This document shows, piece by piece, positions 54,645 to 63,522 of a stretch of DNA of 64,000 nucleotides; within the stretch, counting starts at the first letter, position 1, and every line of letters begins with the position of its first letter. This stretch comes from Duncaniella muris. Lineage in GTDB: Bacteria > Bacteroidota > Bacteroidia > Bacteroidales > Muribaculaceae. The stretch lies in the NCBI RefSeq assembly GCF_003024805.1, contig NZ_PUEC01000008.1:1-64000 (forward strand), written 5' to 3'. The translations under genes and the position numbers were made by a program. The notes beneath the pieces were generated by a model. That model did no database searches. It was given only the letters and a program-made list of their open reading frames with translations, and was not told the DNA's origin.

Positions 54645-55124
54645 ATGAAAAAACATACACGAAAGCCACTCTGTCCGGTATCAAAAAACTTCTATTCCAC
54701 TATCACAGACCGCGTAAGAGACTCTCTGAGGAGTGTAGGCCGTGAGGATGCCGCGGAGGCGACTATGGGCTGCATTGACCGTTATATGGCTGACGGCACT
54801 CTGCCTCCGGGCGGCTCAGACGCCGCTACGATTCTGGTTTTCAACCTGCTACGCATAGAGATTGATAAGGCTCTCCAGCGTTCACGCCGTGCACGTCAGC
54901 GCGCCGCCGAAAGAGTGGCCGATGCCGCCCGAAAACACCGTGAGCCCGCAGCCGTTGCGGCAGTGTCTGCCCCCGCAGCAGCCGAACAGGATGTTGACTC
55001 CGATGATGCCGAGGACGAAGAACCGGAGCCGTTCAGACCGCGAAACCGCCGCGAACGCCGCCTTTACGAGCAGGAGGTGCGCCGTGCGGCAAACAGGCTG
55101 CGCCGCCGTCTGGCCCGACAGTAA
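54645..55124 (+). CDS. hypothetical protein, helical with charged C-terminus
   Basis: A 159-residue protein I do not recognise. The first half (about 10-85) looks like a compact helical domain (FYSTITDRVRDSLRSVG, AAEATMGCIDRYMADGTLPP, ATILVFNLLRIEIDKALQRS). The second half is low-complexity: alanine- and arginine-rich, an acidic patch (DSDDAEDEEPEP), then a very basic tail ending RRRLARQ. The basic tail could bind nucleic acid. It has its own -7 box, follows repeat block C directly and precedes the 5'-nucleotidase, which has a separate promoter. No signal peptide. The neighbourhood gives no clue to function. Confidence 0.6.
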   Translation: MKKHTRKPLCPVSKNFYSTITDRVRDSLRSVGREDAAEATMGCIDRYMADGTLPPGGSDAATILVFNLLRIEIDKALQRSRRARQRAAERVADAARKHREPAAVAAVSAPAAAEQDVDSDDAEDEEPEPFRPRNRRERRLYEQEVRRAANRLRRRLARQ

Positions 55125-55173
55125 GCACCCCAACGGAGCGCCCCGAAGTCTTTCGCCGGCCATGATGATTTTT

Positions 55174-55231
55174 AGAGCTCGTTTAAAAACAACCTCTTGC
55201 CTCCGGTATTCAAGGATTTTTGCTAATTTTG
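55174..55231 (+). promoter_or_regulatory. AGAG-type palindrome and promoter of the 5'-nucleotidase
   Basis: AGAGCTCGTTTAAAAACAACCTCT (quoted in parts: AGAGCTCGTTTAAAA at 55174, ACAACCTCT to 55197) is the same element as at namZ. TTGC (55197-55200) abuts it and TAATTTTG follows at 55224-55231; the 23-bp gap is longer than usual, so the -33 call is weak. Confidence 0.5.
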
Positions 55232-55310
55232 CCGATGCGTTTTGCGGGAGTGAGAAACTTTTGCGAAGTGCCGTTTGTAATGTAATTTAGATATTATATC
55301 AATATAGCAT

Positions 55311-56843
55311 ATGAAACTCAACAGATTACTGATAGCGTGTGCTTTAGCGGCCCTCTTCGGCGTGAGCAGCTGCACGAAGAAAGACGATTCGGCCAACCGG
55401 CTTGTGATTCTCCACACAAACGACACCCACTCGGCCATCGACCCCGACCGCCACAACCTCGGTGGCGCGGCCCGGCGCAGTGTGCTGATTGACAGCGTAA
55501 GAGGTGCCAATGATAACGTGATGCTGATTGATGCCGGCGATGCAGTGCAGGGCTCGCTCTACTACACCCTCTTCGGCGGAGAAGTGGAGCGCAAGGTCAT
55601 GAACGCTATGGGCTATGACATACAGATTCTCGGCAACCACGAGTTTGACAAAGGCATGGAGCAGCTCGCCAAGGAGTGGAAACAGCTCAACGCCGTGCGC
55701 CTCAGCACCAACTATGACTTCAGCGGATCGACGCTCGAAGGCCTTTTTGTACCCTCGATGATGAAAAAGATCGGCGACAAGACCGTGGGCTTCATCGGCA
55801 TCAATCTTGATCCGGCTGGAATTGTGACCGAGTCGAACTACGCCGGTGTCAAATACATCGACGGCATAAAGGCTGCCAACGAAGAGGCTGCCCGGCTCAA
55901 GAAAGACGGCGCCGACATGGTGATTGCCGTGACCCATATCGGCTATGACAACGAGCCCGGCTACAGCGACCTTGACATAGCCAGAAATTCACGCGACATC
56001 GACGTGGTCATCGGCGGTCACTCCCACACGGTGATTGACCCGGCCGACAAGCGCGCCGGAGTGCCCGCCTGGAGAGTGGCAAATGCCGACGGTGACACTA
56101 TCAGTGTGCTGCAGACCGGATCAAGCGGTGTGAACCTCGGCGAGATCGACATTGACCTTGACACCAAGGAGGTCAGCGCCAAGCTGATCTCCGTTGACAG
56201 CCGTCTGGACAGCCGCGTTGGCTCGAAGATCGAATCAATCGTGGCCCCATACCGCGCCAAAGTCGACTCGATGCGCTCGCAGGTGATAGGCAACTCGCCT
56301 TTCGAGTTCGAACGCAAGTCGACAGAGATGCTCAATCTGCTGAGCGATTTCGTCAAGATCCGCGGAGAGGAAATCTGCGGAAAGCCTGTCGACCTGGCCA
56401 TCATGAACAAGGGCGGTATCCGCAACTCACTTGCCGCCGGCCCCATCACCCAGGGCGAGATCATTGACATCGCTCCGTTTGACAACTCTATAGTAGTCAT
56501 CGAGATCAAGGGCCAGGACCTGATAGACAACTTCGGCATCATGGCCGCGCAGGACGGCAACGGAGTGAGCGGCAATGTCAAGGCGGTCTATGATCCCTCG
56601 ACCAAGGCTGTCAACAGCGTGACCATCGACGGCAAGCCTATTGACCCGAAACGCAGCTACCGCCTTGCCACGATCGACTATCTCGCCGCAGGCAATGACT
56701 ATATGGAGCCTCTGAAAAAGGGCGTGACTCTCGCCAAGAGCAATGAAGTGCTCTATAAGATACTCATCGACTACATTTCGGCCGGGAAACTCGACAAACT
56801 GCTGTCGGCTCCTGACAAAAAGGCCCGCATGACAAGCTTCTAA
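55311..56843 (+). CDS. secreted 5'-nucleotidase / UshA-like phosphoesterase
   Basis: A 510-residue lipoprotein (GVSSCTK, cysteine near residue 21). The N-terminal metallophosphatase domain has ILHTNDTHSAI, LIDAGDAVQGS, ILGNHEFDKG, VTHIGYDNE and GGHSHTV, giving a complete dimetal set. The C-terminal 5'-nucleotidase domain (about 320-500) has NKGGIRNSL, GEIIDIAPFDNSIVV and TIDYLAAGNDYM. It hydrolyses extracellular nucleotides or sugar nucleotides to nucleosides and phosphate. Both halves are in one chain, as in UshA; many Bacteroidales encode them as two genes (from memory). The next gene follows by 6 bp. Confidence 0.9.
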   Translation: MKLNRLLIACALAALFGVSSCTKKDDSANRLVILHTNDTHSAIDPDRHNLGGAARRSVLIDSVRGANDNVMLIDAGDAVQGSLYYTLFGGEVERKVMNAMGYDIQILGNHEFDKGMEQLAKEWKQLNAVRLSTNYDFSGSTLEGLFVPSMMKKIGDKTVGFIGINLDPAGIVTESNYAGVKYIDGIKAANEEAARLKKDGADMVIAVTHIGYDNEPGYSDLDIARNSRDIDVVIGGHSHTVIDPADKRAGVPAWRVANADGDTISVLQTGSSGVNLGEIDIDLDTKEVSAKLISVDSRLDSRVGSKIESIVAPYRAKVDSMRSQVIGNSPFEFERKSTEMLNLLSDFVKIRGEEICGKPVDLAIMNKGGIRNSLAAGPITQGEIIDIAPFDNSIVVIEIKGQDLIDNFGIMAAQDGNGVSGNVKAVYDPSTKAVNSVTIDGKPIDPKRSYRLATIDYLAAGNDYMEPLKKGVTLAKSNEVLYKILIDYISAGKLDKLLSAPDKKARMTSF

Positions 56844-56849
56844 GAGACA

Positions 56850-57224
56850 ATGAACGGATGGCTTACATTGGGCTTGCTTGTCATAAGCAACATTTTCATG
56901 ACTTTCGCTTGGTACGGACAGCTGAAACTGTCGGAAATGAAGGTCATAACCTCGCAGACCCCGCTGATGCTGGTGATACTGCTCTCATGGGGCATCGCTC
57001 TGTTTGAATATTTTTTCATGGTTCCGGCAAACCGCTACGGTTTCTCCGGCAACGGCGGCCAGTTTTCGCTGCTGCAGCTGAAGGTCATGCAGGAGGTGAT
57101 CTCACTGGTGGTGTTCTCGATTTTCACCATAGTGTTTTTCAAGGGCGAGGCGCTCCACTGGAATCACTTTCTGGCATTCTGCCTGCTGATAGCAGCCGTC
57201 TATCTGGTATTTATGGACAGCTGA
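56850..57224 (+). CDS. DMT-type membrane protein, DUF486
   Basis: A 124-residue protein with four hydrophobic helices (LLVISNIFMTFAWYGQLK, PLMLVILLSWGIALFEYFFM, VISLVVFSIFTIVFF and FLAFCLLIAAVYLVFM, each shown in part). The PANRYGF loop after helix 2 is characteristic of DUF486, a small relative of drug/metabolite transporters. Function is not established for the family. It starts 6 bp after the 5'-nucleotidase stop and is probably co-transcribed. It is convergent with the U32 gene, 13 bp away, with no room for an obvious terminator. Confidence 0.87.
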   Translation: MNGWLTLGLLVISNIFMTFAWYGQLKLSEMKVITSQTPLMLVILLSWGIALFEYFFMVPANRYGFSGNGGQFSLLQLKVMQEVISLVVFSIFTIVFFKGEALHWNHFLAFCLLIAAVYLVFMDS

Positions 57225-57237
57225 AAAAGAGCCGCTC

Positions 57238-59091
57238 TTACTCTCCTACGTGATAAAGATTCATCCGGCAAGCCTGACAGTCGAAGTCGGCCCGGAGTCT
57301 TACAGGTCCGCTGATCAAGGTCAGCGGACCTTTCCATTCCTTGCCGGAGGGTTCGCGGAGACACTTTCCGAGCTCGCGCCGCAGGCAATAGCGGGTGGTC
57401 ATCACCGGAGCCTGCGAGTTGTCTCCGCCGGTTTCCACGGCAGAGCCTATGGCCGATGCTCCGTGATCGCTGTAGAACTCGCGGGCAAGGCGGTTGGCCA
57501 CGTTGTCATGGACCGTAAGCACAGAGCCTTGGGGAAGCCCTGCATCAGGCTTCTCAGGGAGCCGGTAGGAATAGGAATAGGTCATGCGTGAGGCGCGCTC
57601 CAGAGCCTCCACGCAGTCGCGGCGAAGCGAGGCAAGGGCTGAGGCAGGTATGAAATAATCGCCTGCAAGGTCTACTATACGGCCTGCACGATAGACGGTG
57701 GCGCCGAGCTTGTCGAGAATCTTGCGGCGCGGGGCGGCCTGCGGGGTGACGGCGGTCTGCAGGGGTGAGTCGAGTGTGGCCACTACCGAGGCCGAGACTC
57801 CGCGCTCGTCAGTCATCTCAAGCATCAGGCGGTCGGGCAGGCGGAGGTGGAGCGACATGTCGACCGCCAGCGTCCGGCGCGTCTTGGCCGCGGTGATCTG
57901 ATCGTCGAAATTCTTGTCGCGGTTGCGGTAGAGCGCAGTGCCAGCCGGAATGGTCTGGGGCGAGGCCGGGAAAAGACGGTTGCCATCCGCACGGTTTAGC
58001 CTGAAGCCGGTAAAAGCTCCTGCAGGGGTAAAAAATCCGAGACCGTCACCGTTGGCCAGAGGCGCGTCGAGGCGTGCGGTGATGAATTTTGCATTGCAGG
58101 CGGTGACTGTGCCTATCTTCTGGCCGATGGCCTTAGGGCTTGCCATTGAGGCCATTCCCTTGGCAGGGGCGCGCCCGGTGAGGAAATAGGGGGTGAATCC
58201 GCGGTTGAAACTCTTTTCGAGCGAGGGACTGAAACCGAGGCTGACACATCCGGCCGACTGGCGGACATAGCGGCCGCCGCTCTCACTGACCAGGCGGTCG
58301 AGAATGCGGCTGTAGGCTCCTACGGTATTCTTGACATAGGCATCGTCCTTGAGACGGCCTTCGATCTTGAAGGAGGTGACTCCGGCCCCGGCCAGTTCGG
58401 GCATTACCGACGAGCGGTTCAGATCGCGCAGCGAAAGCAGATGGCGCCCGCTGACAAGCTGACGACCGGAGCCGTCGACAAGGTCAAAGGGCAGACGGCA
58501 GATCTGGGCACACTCTCCGCGGTTGGCGCTGCGGCCGGTGGTGACGAAACTTGCACGGCAGTCGCCGCTGTAGCTGACACAGAGCGCACCGTGGATGAAA
58601 GCTTCGAGCGGAGTCTGAGGCACTGCGGCATGAATTTCGGCTATCTCTTTCAGAGAGAGCTCGCGGGCAAGCACCAGGCGTGAGAAGCCTGCATCGGCCA
58701 GAAAACGGGCCTTGGCGGCATCACGGATGTCGCACTGGGTGCTGGCATGAAGCTCGATGGGTGGCAGATCCATGCGCAGAAGGCCCATGTCCTGGACTAT
58801 AAGGGCATCGACACCGGCACGATAGAGCTCACCGACAAGCCTTTCGACTGATCTGATCTCATCGTCATAGACAATCGTGTTGACGGTGGCATAGATCCGG
58901 GCGCCGAACCTATGGGCGAATTCTGCAGCCCGTCCTATCTCGGCCACGGAATTGGCCGCGGCCCGGCGGGCACCGTGACTCGACGCACCGATGTAGACCG
59001 CATCGGCACCTGCCGTGACTGCTGCGATTGCGGTGTCGGCCGTGCGGGCCGGAGCAAGGAGTTCGAGATGAGTTGCAGTTGATTTGCCCAT
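57238..59091 (-). CDS. U32-family protein, RlhA-like
   Basis: A 617-residue protein of the peptidase U32 family. The N-terminal barrel has LELLAPARTADTAIAAVTAGADAVYIG (quoted in parts: LELLAPARTADTA, AGADAVYIG) and ATVNTIVYDDE. The cluster region has FIHGALCVSYSGDCRAS and RGECAQICRLPFDL, conserved cysteines thought to bind iron-sulfur. A second half (about 300-610) includes the DUF3656-type domain and ends with clustered cysteines (FDCQACRMNLYHVGE). Members of this longer class act in rRNA hydroxylation (RlhA) rather than proteolysis. That role is by homology. No functional partner is adjacent. Confidence 0.85.
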   Translation of the reverse strand: MGKSTATHLELLAPARTADTAIAAVTAGADAVYIGASSHGARRAAANSVAEIGRAAEFAHRFGARIYATVNTIVYDDEIRSVERLVGELYRAGVDALIVQDMGLLRMDLPPIELHASTQCDIRDAAKARFLADAGFSRLVLARELSLKEIAEIHAAVPQTPLEAFIHGALCVSYSGDCRASFVTTGRSANRGECAQICRLPFDLVDGSGRQLVSGRHLLSLRDLNRSSVMPELAGAGVTSFKIEGRLKDDAYVKNTVGAYSRILDRLVSESGGRYVRQSAGCVSLGFSPSLEKSFNRGFTPYFLTGRAPAKGMASMASPKAIGQKIGTVTACNAKFITARLDAPLANGDGLGFFTPAGAFTGFRLNRADGNRLFPASPQTIPAGTALYRNRDKNFDDQITAAKTRRTLAVDMSLHLRLPDRLMLEMTDERGVSASVVATLDSPLQTAVTPQAAPRRKILDKLGATVYRAGRIVDLAGDYFIPASALASLRRDCVEALERASRMTYSYSYRLPEKPDAGLPQGSVLTVHDNVANRLAREFYSDHGASAIGSAVETGGDNSQAPVMTTRYCLRRELGKCLREPSGKEWKGPLTLISGPVRLRADFDCQACRMNLYHVGE

Positions 59092-59207
59092 ATGGAGTCC
59101 GTTGTGTTAAATAGCGTTAAAACAGAATGTTTATATTAAACCTTAGCGCCTTTGTCGAGTCAAAAAGACATAAAACGTAATAGAATTAGCTTTTTGATTA
59201 TAATGAT

Positions 59208-59251
59208 TGCTCTGCGTCGGCTCGTGAAGAGTGGCGCAGAGCACGTTTTTT
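59208..59251 (+). terminator. terminator-like hairpin with no plus-strand gene before it
   Basis: TGCTCTGCG (59208-59216) pairs perfectly with CGCAGAGCA (59235-59243), followed by CG and six T. It is oriented for plus-strand transcription, but the only gene upstream is on the minus strand. A small plus-strand RNA is possible. The gap 59092-59395 has no protein gene. Confidence 0.4.
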
Positions 59252-59297
59252 ACGGTGGCGGCTGACGCAGACGGTCAGACTGTCAGCAAAGCGAAAA

Positions 59298-59331
59298 CCC
59301 TCGCGGCGCTTTCTAATAAACGCTGCGAGGG
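59298..59331 (-). terminator. terminator of the mannan operon
   Basis: CCCTCGCGGCG (59298-59308) pairs with CGCTGCGAGGG (59321-59331). On the minus strand it is followed by TTTTCGC, placing it 65-98 bp after the epimerase stop. Confidence 0.65.
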
Positions 59332-59395
59332 CTGTGATTATTGCCGGAGGGTGGCATCATCCACCAATGGAGTTTTCCATCAGCGGAACGGGGTC

Positions 59396-60628
59396 TTATC
59401 CCTCTATGAAGCTGTCAAGAGATCTGACGGCTTCGATGCACATGCGTGAATTGTGGTAGGGACATTTCCAGAATCCGGCCTTGTCATCGGCGGTGTTGAC
59501 TGAACCGTCGGCCCGGCGCGACCAGTGCCACTCGCCGGCGGGGTCCACAAGATTGTCGGCTATGTAGCGCCATGACTGCAGGGCGCGGTCGAGCTGCACG
59601 GGCTGTCCGTGGAACTGCGCGAGCCAGAGCTGCCCGATGACGTTTTCAGCCTGCACCCACCAGTGCTTGTCGTTGTCATAGTTTCCGGCGGGATGGCGCT
59701 CGTAGACCATTGACCCGTCCACGCAGCGGCCCTGAAGGGCAGCCTGGGCTATATGGGCCGTGTGGTCGAGGGTCTTGGCGGTCAACTGCGGGTCACCGAT
59801 GACGTGGGCTGTCTCAAGCAGCAGCCATGAGGCTTCGATGTCATGTCCGTAGCTCTCGGCTCCGGGCTGGATGTTCCAGTCATCGTCAAAGAAGAGAGTC
59901 AGATGGTGGCTGACGGGATTTTCGATGCGGTTAAGGAAGATCTGAAGCAGATTGACGGTGGCTTCCTCTACATCGGCCACACGTGTCTCCAACGATGCCG
60001 GACATTTTTCTTTCAGCGCGCGGAGCAGGTTGGTGTAGCCTTCAAGGATGTGGAGATGGGTGTTCATGGTCTTGGAGGCGTTGGCGTCATGGTCGCTCAG
60101 GCGCATGTCGGCTATCGGCTGCCAGTCACGGGTGGTGGCCTCGATATAGCCGTTTTTCACGCGGTCGCGCGAATGGGTCTCGATGGCGTCGAAAAGCTCT
60201 GTGGCGAGGCGTAGCGACTCTTCATCACCGCAGGCGCGATAGTATTCCGCGAGACCGTAGATGATGAAGGCGATGGCGTAGAACTGCTTTTTGGTGTCGA
60301 GGGGCGATCCGTCGGCGTTGAGACTCCAGAAAGCGCCGCCGAATTCGCGGTCAATGAAGCGGTCTGCAATGTAGTTGCGCGCACGGGTGGCCGCCGCGAG
60401 ATAATCGGGGTTTCCGGTGGCGAGAGCGGCTGCGGAGAATGACCAGAGGATGCGGGCATTGAGTATGGCGCCCTTGGGAGCGTCGGCGTCGAGATTGTCA
60501 GAACCGTCGCGGCGTCCGTAGAAGCCTCCGCGCGGATCGGTCATCCGGTCGAGCCAGTAAGGGAGTATGTTGCGGGTCAGGTTGTCAAGCAGTTCCTGAC
60601 GGAAGACTTTTAGAGTTTCCTGATTCAT
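59396..60628 (-). CDS. cellobiose 2-epimerase (AGE family)
   Basis: A 410-residue (alpha/alpha)6-barrel epimerase. Family stretches are ILPYWLDRMTDPRGGFYGRRDG, ARILWSFSAAALATGNP, EFGGAFWSLNADG, NTHLHILEGYTNLLR, SYGHDIEASWLLLE, KHWWVQAENVIG and the final KCPYHNSRMCIE. The His residues of the barrel (NTHLH, YGHD, CPYHNSR) are in place for C2 proton transfer. In mannan use it converts beta-mannosyl-mannose to beta-mannosyl-glucose, the substrate of the GH130 phosphorylase encoded upstream. It is the last gene of the cassette. Length matches the characterised Bacteroides fragilis enzyme as I recall. Confidence 0.9.
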   Translation of the reverse strand: MNQETLKVFRQELLDNLTRNILPYWLDRMTDPRGGFYGRRDGSDNLDADAPKGAILNARILWSFSAAALATGNPDYLAAATRARNYIADRFIDREFGGAFWSLNADGSPLDTKKQFYAIAFIIYGLAEYYRACGDEESLRLATELFDAIETHSRDRVKNGYIEATTRDWQPIADMRLSDHDANASKTMNTHLHILEGYTNLLRALKEKCPASLETRVADVEEATVNLLQIFLNRIENPVSHHLTLFFDDDWNIQPGAESYGHDIEASWLLLETAHVIGDPQLTAKTLDHTAHIAQAALQGRCVDGSMVYERHPAGNYDNDKHWWVQAENVIGQLWLAQFHGQPVQLDRALQSWRYIADNLVDPAGEWHWSRRADGSVNTADDKAGFWKCPYHNSRMCIEAVRSLDSFIEG

Positions 60629-60680
60629 TTCTGAAGAGTTGATACGGGGTTCTGTATAAGAGAATGTTCAGAGATTGTTA

Positions 60681-60706
60681 GAGGTCGTTTAAAAACAATC
60701 CCTTAG
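60681..60706 (-). repeat. AGAGGT-type element in the mannan operon
   Basis: AGAGGTCGTTTAAAAACAAT followed by CCCTTAG lies between symporter and epimerase genes. On the minus strand GATTGTT...AACAATC also pairs. It belongs to the family seen at 43338, 48226 and 55174. Confidence 0.5.
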
Positions 60707-60729
60707 AGCGACTTCAAAAATCTGCCGTT

Positions 60730-62169
60730 TCAGACTGGTTCGACGAAGCGGTCGGGATCGTCATCAACAGGTTGCTCACGCTGGAGTTTGAGCCGGGCCA
60801 CGATATCTTTCATCTCTTTGGTGCCGAGCGGATAGAGCCAGACTATGAGCATGGAGAGGAGGGCAACTCCAGCAGGGATGAAGGTCATGAGCATCCAGAG
60901 ACATTCTATGGCGCTTGCGGGCTGGACTATGCTCATTCCCTGGTTGGCATCGGTACGTTCGATGTAGCCGCAGCCGCTGAGAAGCCACATGACTGCCGCG
61001 CCGCCGATGGCTCCGCCGAATTTCTGGGCCATAGAGGCCGAGGAGAAGATGAGGCCGGTAGAGGCCGAGCGGGTTTTCAGTTCGGAGTAGTCGCTGATAT
61101 CGGCATACATTGACCATACGAGCGGCGCCATCACGCCTGTGAGCACCGAGATGACTATCTGGAGCAGGAGCATCATCAGCAGACCGCCGTTTGACTCAGG
61201 CGAGAGGGTGAAGAAGATCACGCTGAAGATGATGAGCAGGGCGTCGACCAGAATGAAGGTGGGTTTCTTGCCGAATCTGTTGGTGACGGGCACTGCGAGA
61301 GCCACTCCTACCATGTTGGCAACCTCGCCGACTCCGAGGAAGAGGCCGGAGTAGAAGAGAAGCGAGAGTGAGAAGATGGCTATGTGCTGTTCGCCTCCGA
61401 TGATGTCGGCGAAGAAGAATGCCACAGTGGCACCGCGCACGGTGTTGAAGAGGTTGAAGCAGAGCGAGGCTCCGTTGAGAAGCCACCAGGGTTTGTTGGT
61501 CAGCAGCGCCTTGAGGTCTTTGCCGAGTGAGGCCGAGCTGACGGTGGTGAGCTGCTCGCGGGTGAAGTTGAAGCACAGGAGGAAGAGGACAAAGCAGCAG
61601 GCTGCTATCACTATCATGGCAAACTGCCAGCTGCTCTGGAGCGACATGCCCATCGAGGTGGAGAAGAACTTGCAGAGGGGATCCCAGGCGAAGAGGGCTA
61701 TGAAGGAGCCTCCGTAGGCGAAGAACATGCGGAAGGATGAGAAGACGGTCTTTTCCTGCGAGTCGTCGGTCATGACTCCGAGCATGGCTCCATAGGGGAC
61801 GTTGATGCCGGTGTAGACGGTCATCATGAGGATGTAGGTGACGTAGGCCCATACGAGTTTGGCTGCATAGCCCCAGTCAGGGGTGGTGAACAGGAGTATG
61901 CCGCAGATTGAGAAGGGGGCGGCCACCCACAGCAGGTAGGGGCGGTATTTGCCCCAGCGGGTCTTGGTGCGGTCGGCGACGATGCCCATCATGGGGTCAG
62001 AGACGGCGTCCCAGATGCGGGTGACAAGCAGGAGCACACCGGTGTCTACGAGGCTTATGCCGAATACGTTGGCATAGAAAAACGGGAGGTAGTAGCTGAA
62101 GACTTTCCAGAACATGGACGAGGCCATGTCACCGAAGCCGTAGCCTATTTTTTCTTTTAAAGGAGCCAT
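60730..62169 (-). CDS. GPH-family glycoside/cation symporter
   Basis: A 479-residue transporter with about 12 helices. The GPH pattern is clear: KIGYGFGDMASSMFW at the N-terminus, SDPMMGIVADRTKTRWGKYRPYLLW (quoted in parts: SDPMMGIVADRT, RWGKYRPYLLW) and GVMAPLVWSMYADISDYSELKT-type loop near residue 370 (APLVWSMYADISDYSE). It imports mannobiose or other beta-manno-disaccharides through the inner membrane with a cation. The start at 62169 gives the canonical N-terminus; the longer frame to 62232 runs through a hairpin. It lies between the phosphorylase and epimerase genes. Confidence 0.9.
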   Translation of the reverse strand: MAPLKEKIGYGFGDMASSMFWKVFSYYLPFFYANVFGISLVDTGVLLLVTRIWDAVSDPMMGIVADRTKTRWGKYRPYLLWVAAPFSICGILLFTTPDWGYAAKLVWAYVTYILMMTVYTGINVPYGAMLGVMTDDSQEKTVFSSFRMFFAYGGSFIALFAWDPLCKFFSTSMGMSLQSSWQFAMIVIAACCFVLFLLCFNFTREQLTTVSSASLGKDLKALLTNKPWWLLNGASLCFNLFNTVRGATVAFFFADIIGGEQHIAIFSLSLLFYSGLFLGVGEVANMVGVALAVPVTNRFGKKPTFILVDALLIIFSVIFFTLSPESNGGLLMMLLLQIVISVLTGVMAPLVWSMYADISDYSELKTRSASTGLIFSSASMAQKFGGAIGGAAVMWLLSGCGYIERTDANQGMSIVQPASAIECLWMLMTFIPAGVALLSMLIVWLYPLGTKEMKDIVARLKLQREQPVDDDPDRFVEPV

Positions 62170-62218
62170 ATCAGAATTTGAGGTAAGAAGACGTAAAAAA
62201 CAAGCTCTTAATGTTAAT

Positions 62219-62257
62219 GCGAATTGGCCCAATCGTCAGTCAATCGGGCCAATTCGC
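62219..62257 (-). other. strong hairpin between GH130 and symporter genes
   Basis: GCGAATTGGCCC (62219-62230) pairs perfectly with GGGCCAATTCGC (62246-62257). There is no U-tract after it. It sits in the mannan operon 9 bp before the GH130 stop and may stabilise or process the mRNA, or attenuate downstream expression. Confidence 0.6.
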
Positions 62258-62265
62258 AGGTGGTT

Positions 62266-63435
62266 TTATTCGCCGAGGATCTCAAGATTGCTGTCGATCA
62301 GGCGGTTGAGAGTGCGGACCGATTCTGAGGTGGAAAGTCCGTCTTCAGGGGTGTTGAGGCAATAGTCCACAAGGCGGTCGATGGTCGATGTGGCAACGTG
62401 CATGCGGGTGTCAGACGATGCGTAGTAGATGAATACTTTGCCGTCTTCGTCGGCGATCCAGCCGTTGGTGAAGAGGACGTTCATCACGTCGCCGATATAT
62501 TCGCCGCCCACCGGAGCCATGAAGTAGCCGCCGGGCGATGCGATTTTCTTCCAGGGCTCTTCAAGCGAGGTCATGTAGAGGTAGAGGACATAACGCAGGC
62601 CTGAGGCGCAGCCGCGCACGCCGTGGGCGAGATGGAGCCAGCCTTTGGAGGTCTTGATGGGGTGCGGGCCTTCGCCGTTTTTGGTTTCCTTGATGGTGTG
62701 GTAGTAACGGCGGTCGATGATGGTCTCTTCGGTTACTTCGGCATTGGTGATGTCGTCGATGAGCGCCCAGCCGATGCCGCCGCCGCTGCCGGTGTCGATG
62801 AAGCCGTCCTGCGGGCGGGTATAGAGGGCGTATTTTCCATTGACAAATTCAGGATGGAGCACTACGTTGCGCTGCTGCGACTTGCATTTCAGATCCGGGA
62901 GGCGTTCCCAGTTGATGAGGTCGCGGGTGCGGGCGATGCCGCAGGCTGCTGTGGCTGCCGAGAGATCGCCGGGGCATGAGTCGTCATGACGCTCTACGCA
63001 GAAGAGGCCGTAGACCCAGCCGTCTTCATGGTGGGTAAGGCGCATGTCATAGACGTTGGTGGCAGGATCTTCTGTGTCAGGCATGGTGACGGGGTGAGGC
63101 CAGAAGCGGAAGTTGTCGATGCCGTTGGGGCTTTCGGCCACTGCGAAGAATGACTTGCGGTCGTTGCCTTCGACACGGACCATGAGGATGTATTTGCCGT
63201 TCCACTTTATGGCGCCTGAGTTGAGAGTGGCGTTGCAGCCGATGCGCTCCATGAAGTAGGGGTTGGTGGCGGGGTTGAAGTCGTATTTCCATGTCGGGGG
63301 CACCATTTCGGCTGTGATGACCGGGTTGGCATAGCGCTCGTAGACGCCGTTGCCCTGAATCGGGGTGTTGGGACGGGTGACGAGTTCCTCGTAGCGGGCA
63401 AGGACAAGATTTTTACGATAATTGAAAAGATCCAT
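62266..63435 (-). CDS. 4-O-beta-D-mannosyl-D-glucose phosphorylase (GH130)
   Basis: A 389-residue five-bladed propeller phosphorylase of GH130. Typical stretches are [42 protein letters not shown] (in parts: [17 protein letters not shown]), [14 protein letters not shown] with the catalytic Asp, [28 protein letters not shown] (in parts) and [10 protein letters not shown]-like [12 protein letters not shown]. It phosphorolyses mannosyl-glucose to mannose-1-phosphate and glucose. The pattern and size match the GH130_1 enzyme described from B. fragilis, and the neighbours (GH26, symporter, epimerase) confirm the pathway. Complete. Confidence 0.92.
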   Translation of the reverse strand: MDLFNYRKNLVLARYEELVTRPNTPIQGNGVYERYANPVITAEMVPPTWKYDFNPATNPYFMERIGCNATLNSGAIKWNGKYILMVRVEGNDRKSFFAVAESPNGIDNFRFWPHPVTMPDTEDPATNVYDMRLTHHEDGWVYGLFCVERHDDSCPGDLSAATAACGIARTRDLINWERLPDLKCKSQQRNVVLHPEFVNGKYALYTRPQDGFIDTGSGGGIGWALIDDITNAEVTEETIIDRRYYHTIKETKNGEGPHPIKTSKGWLHLAHGVRGCASGLRYVLYLYMTSLEEPWKKIASPGGYFMAPVGGEYIGDVMNVLFTNGWIADEDGKVFIYYASSDTRMHVATSTIDRLVDYCLNTPEDGLSTSESVRTLNRLIDSNLEILGE

Positions 63436-63439
63436 CTGT

Positions 63440-63466
63440 TTAGAGGCTTTTAGAGACTGTTTTTAT
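63440..63466 (-). repeat. weak AGAGGC/AGAGAC element before GH130
   Basis: TTAGAGGC and TTAGAGAC-TGTTTTT stand side by side, similar to the half-sites at 9765-9800 and 60681. Possibly part of the same intergenic family. Confidence 0.3.
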
Positions 63467-63522
63467 GATTTTGTTATATGTATGACTGAACGGGTGGCCG
63501 CGGGAGAGAGTGGCATCAGAGG

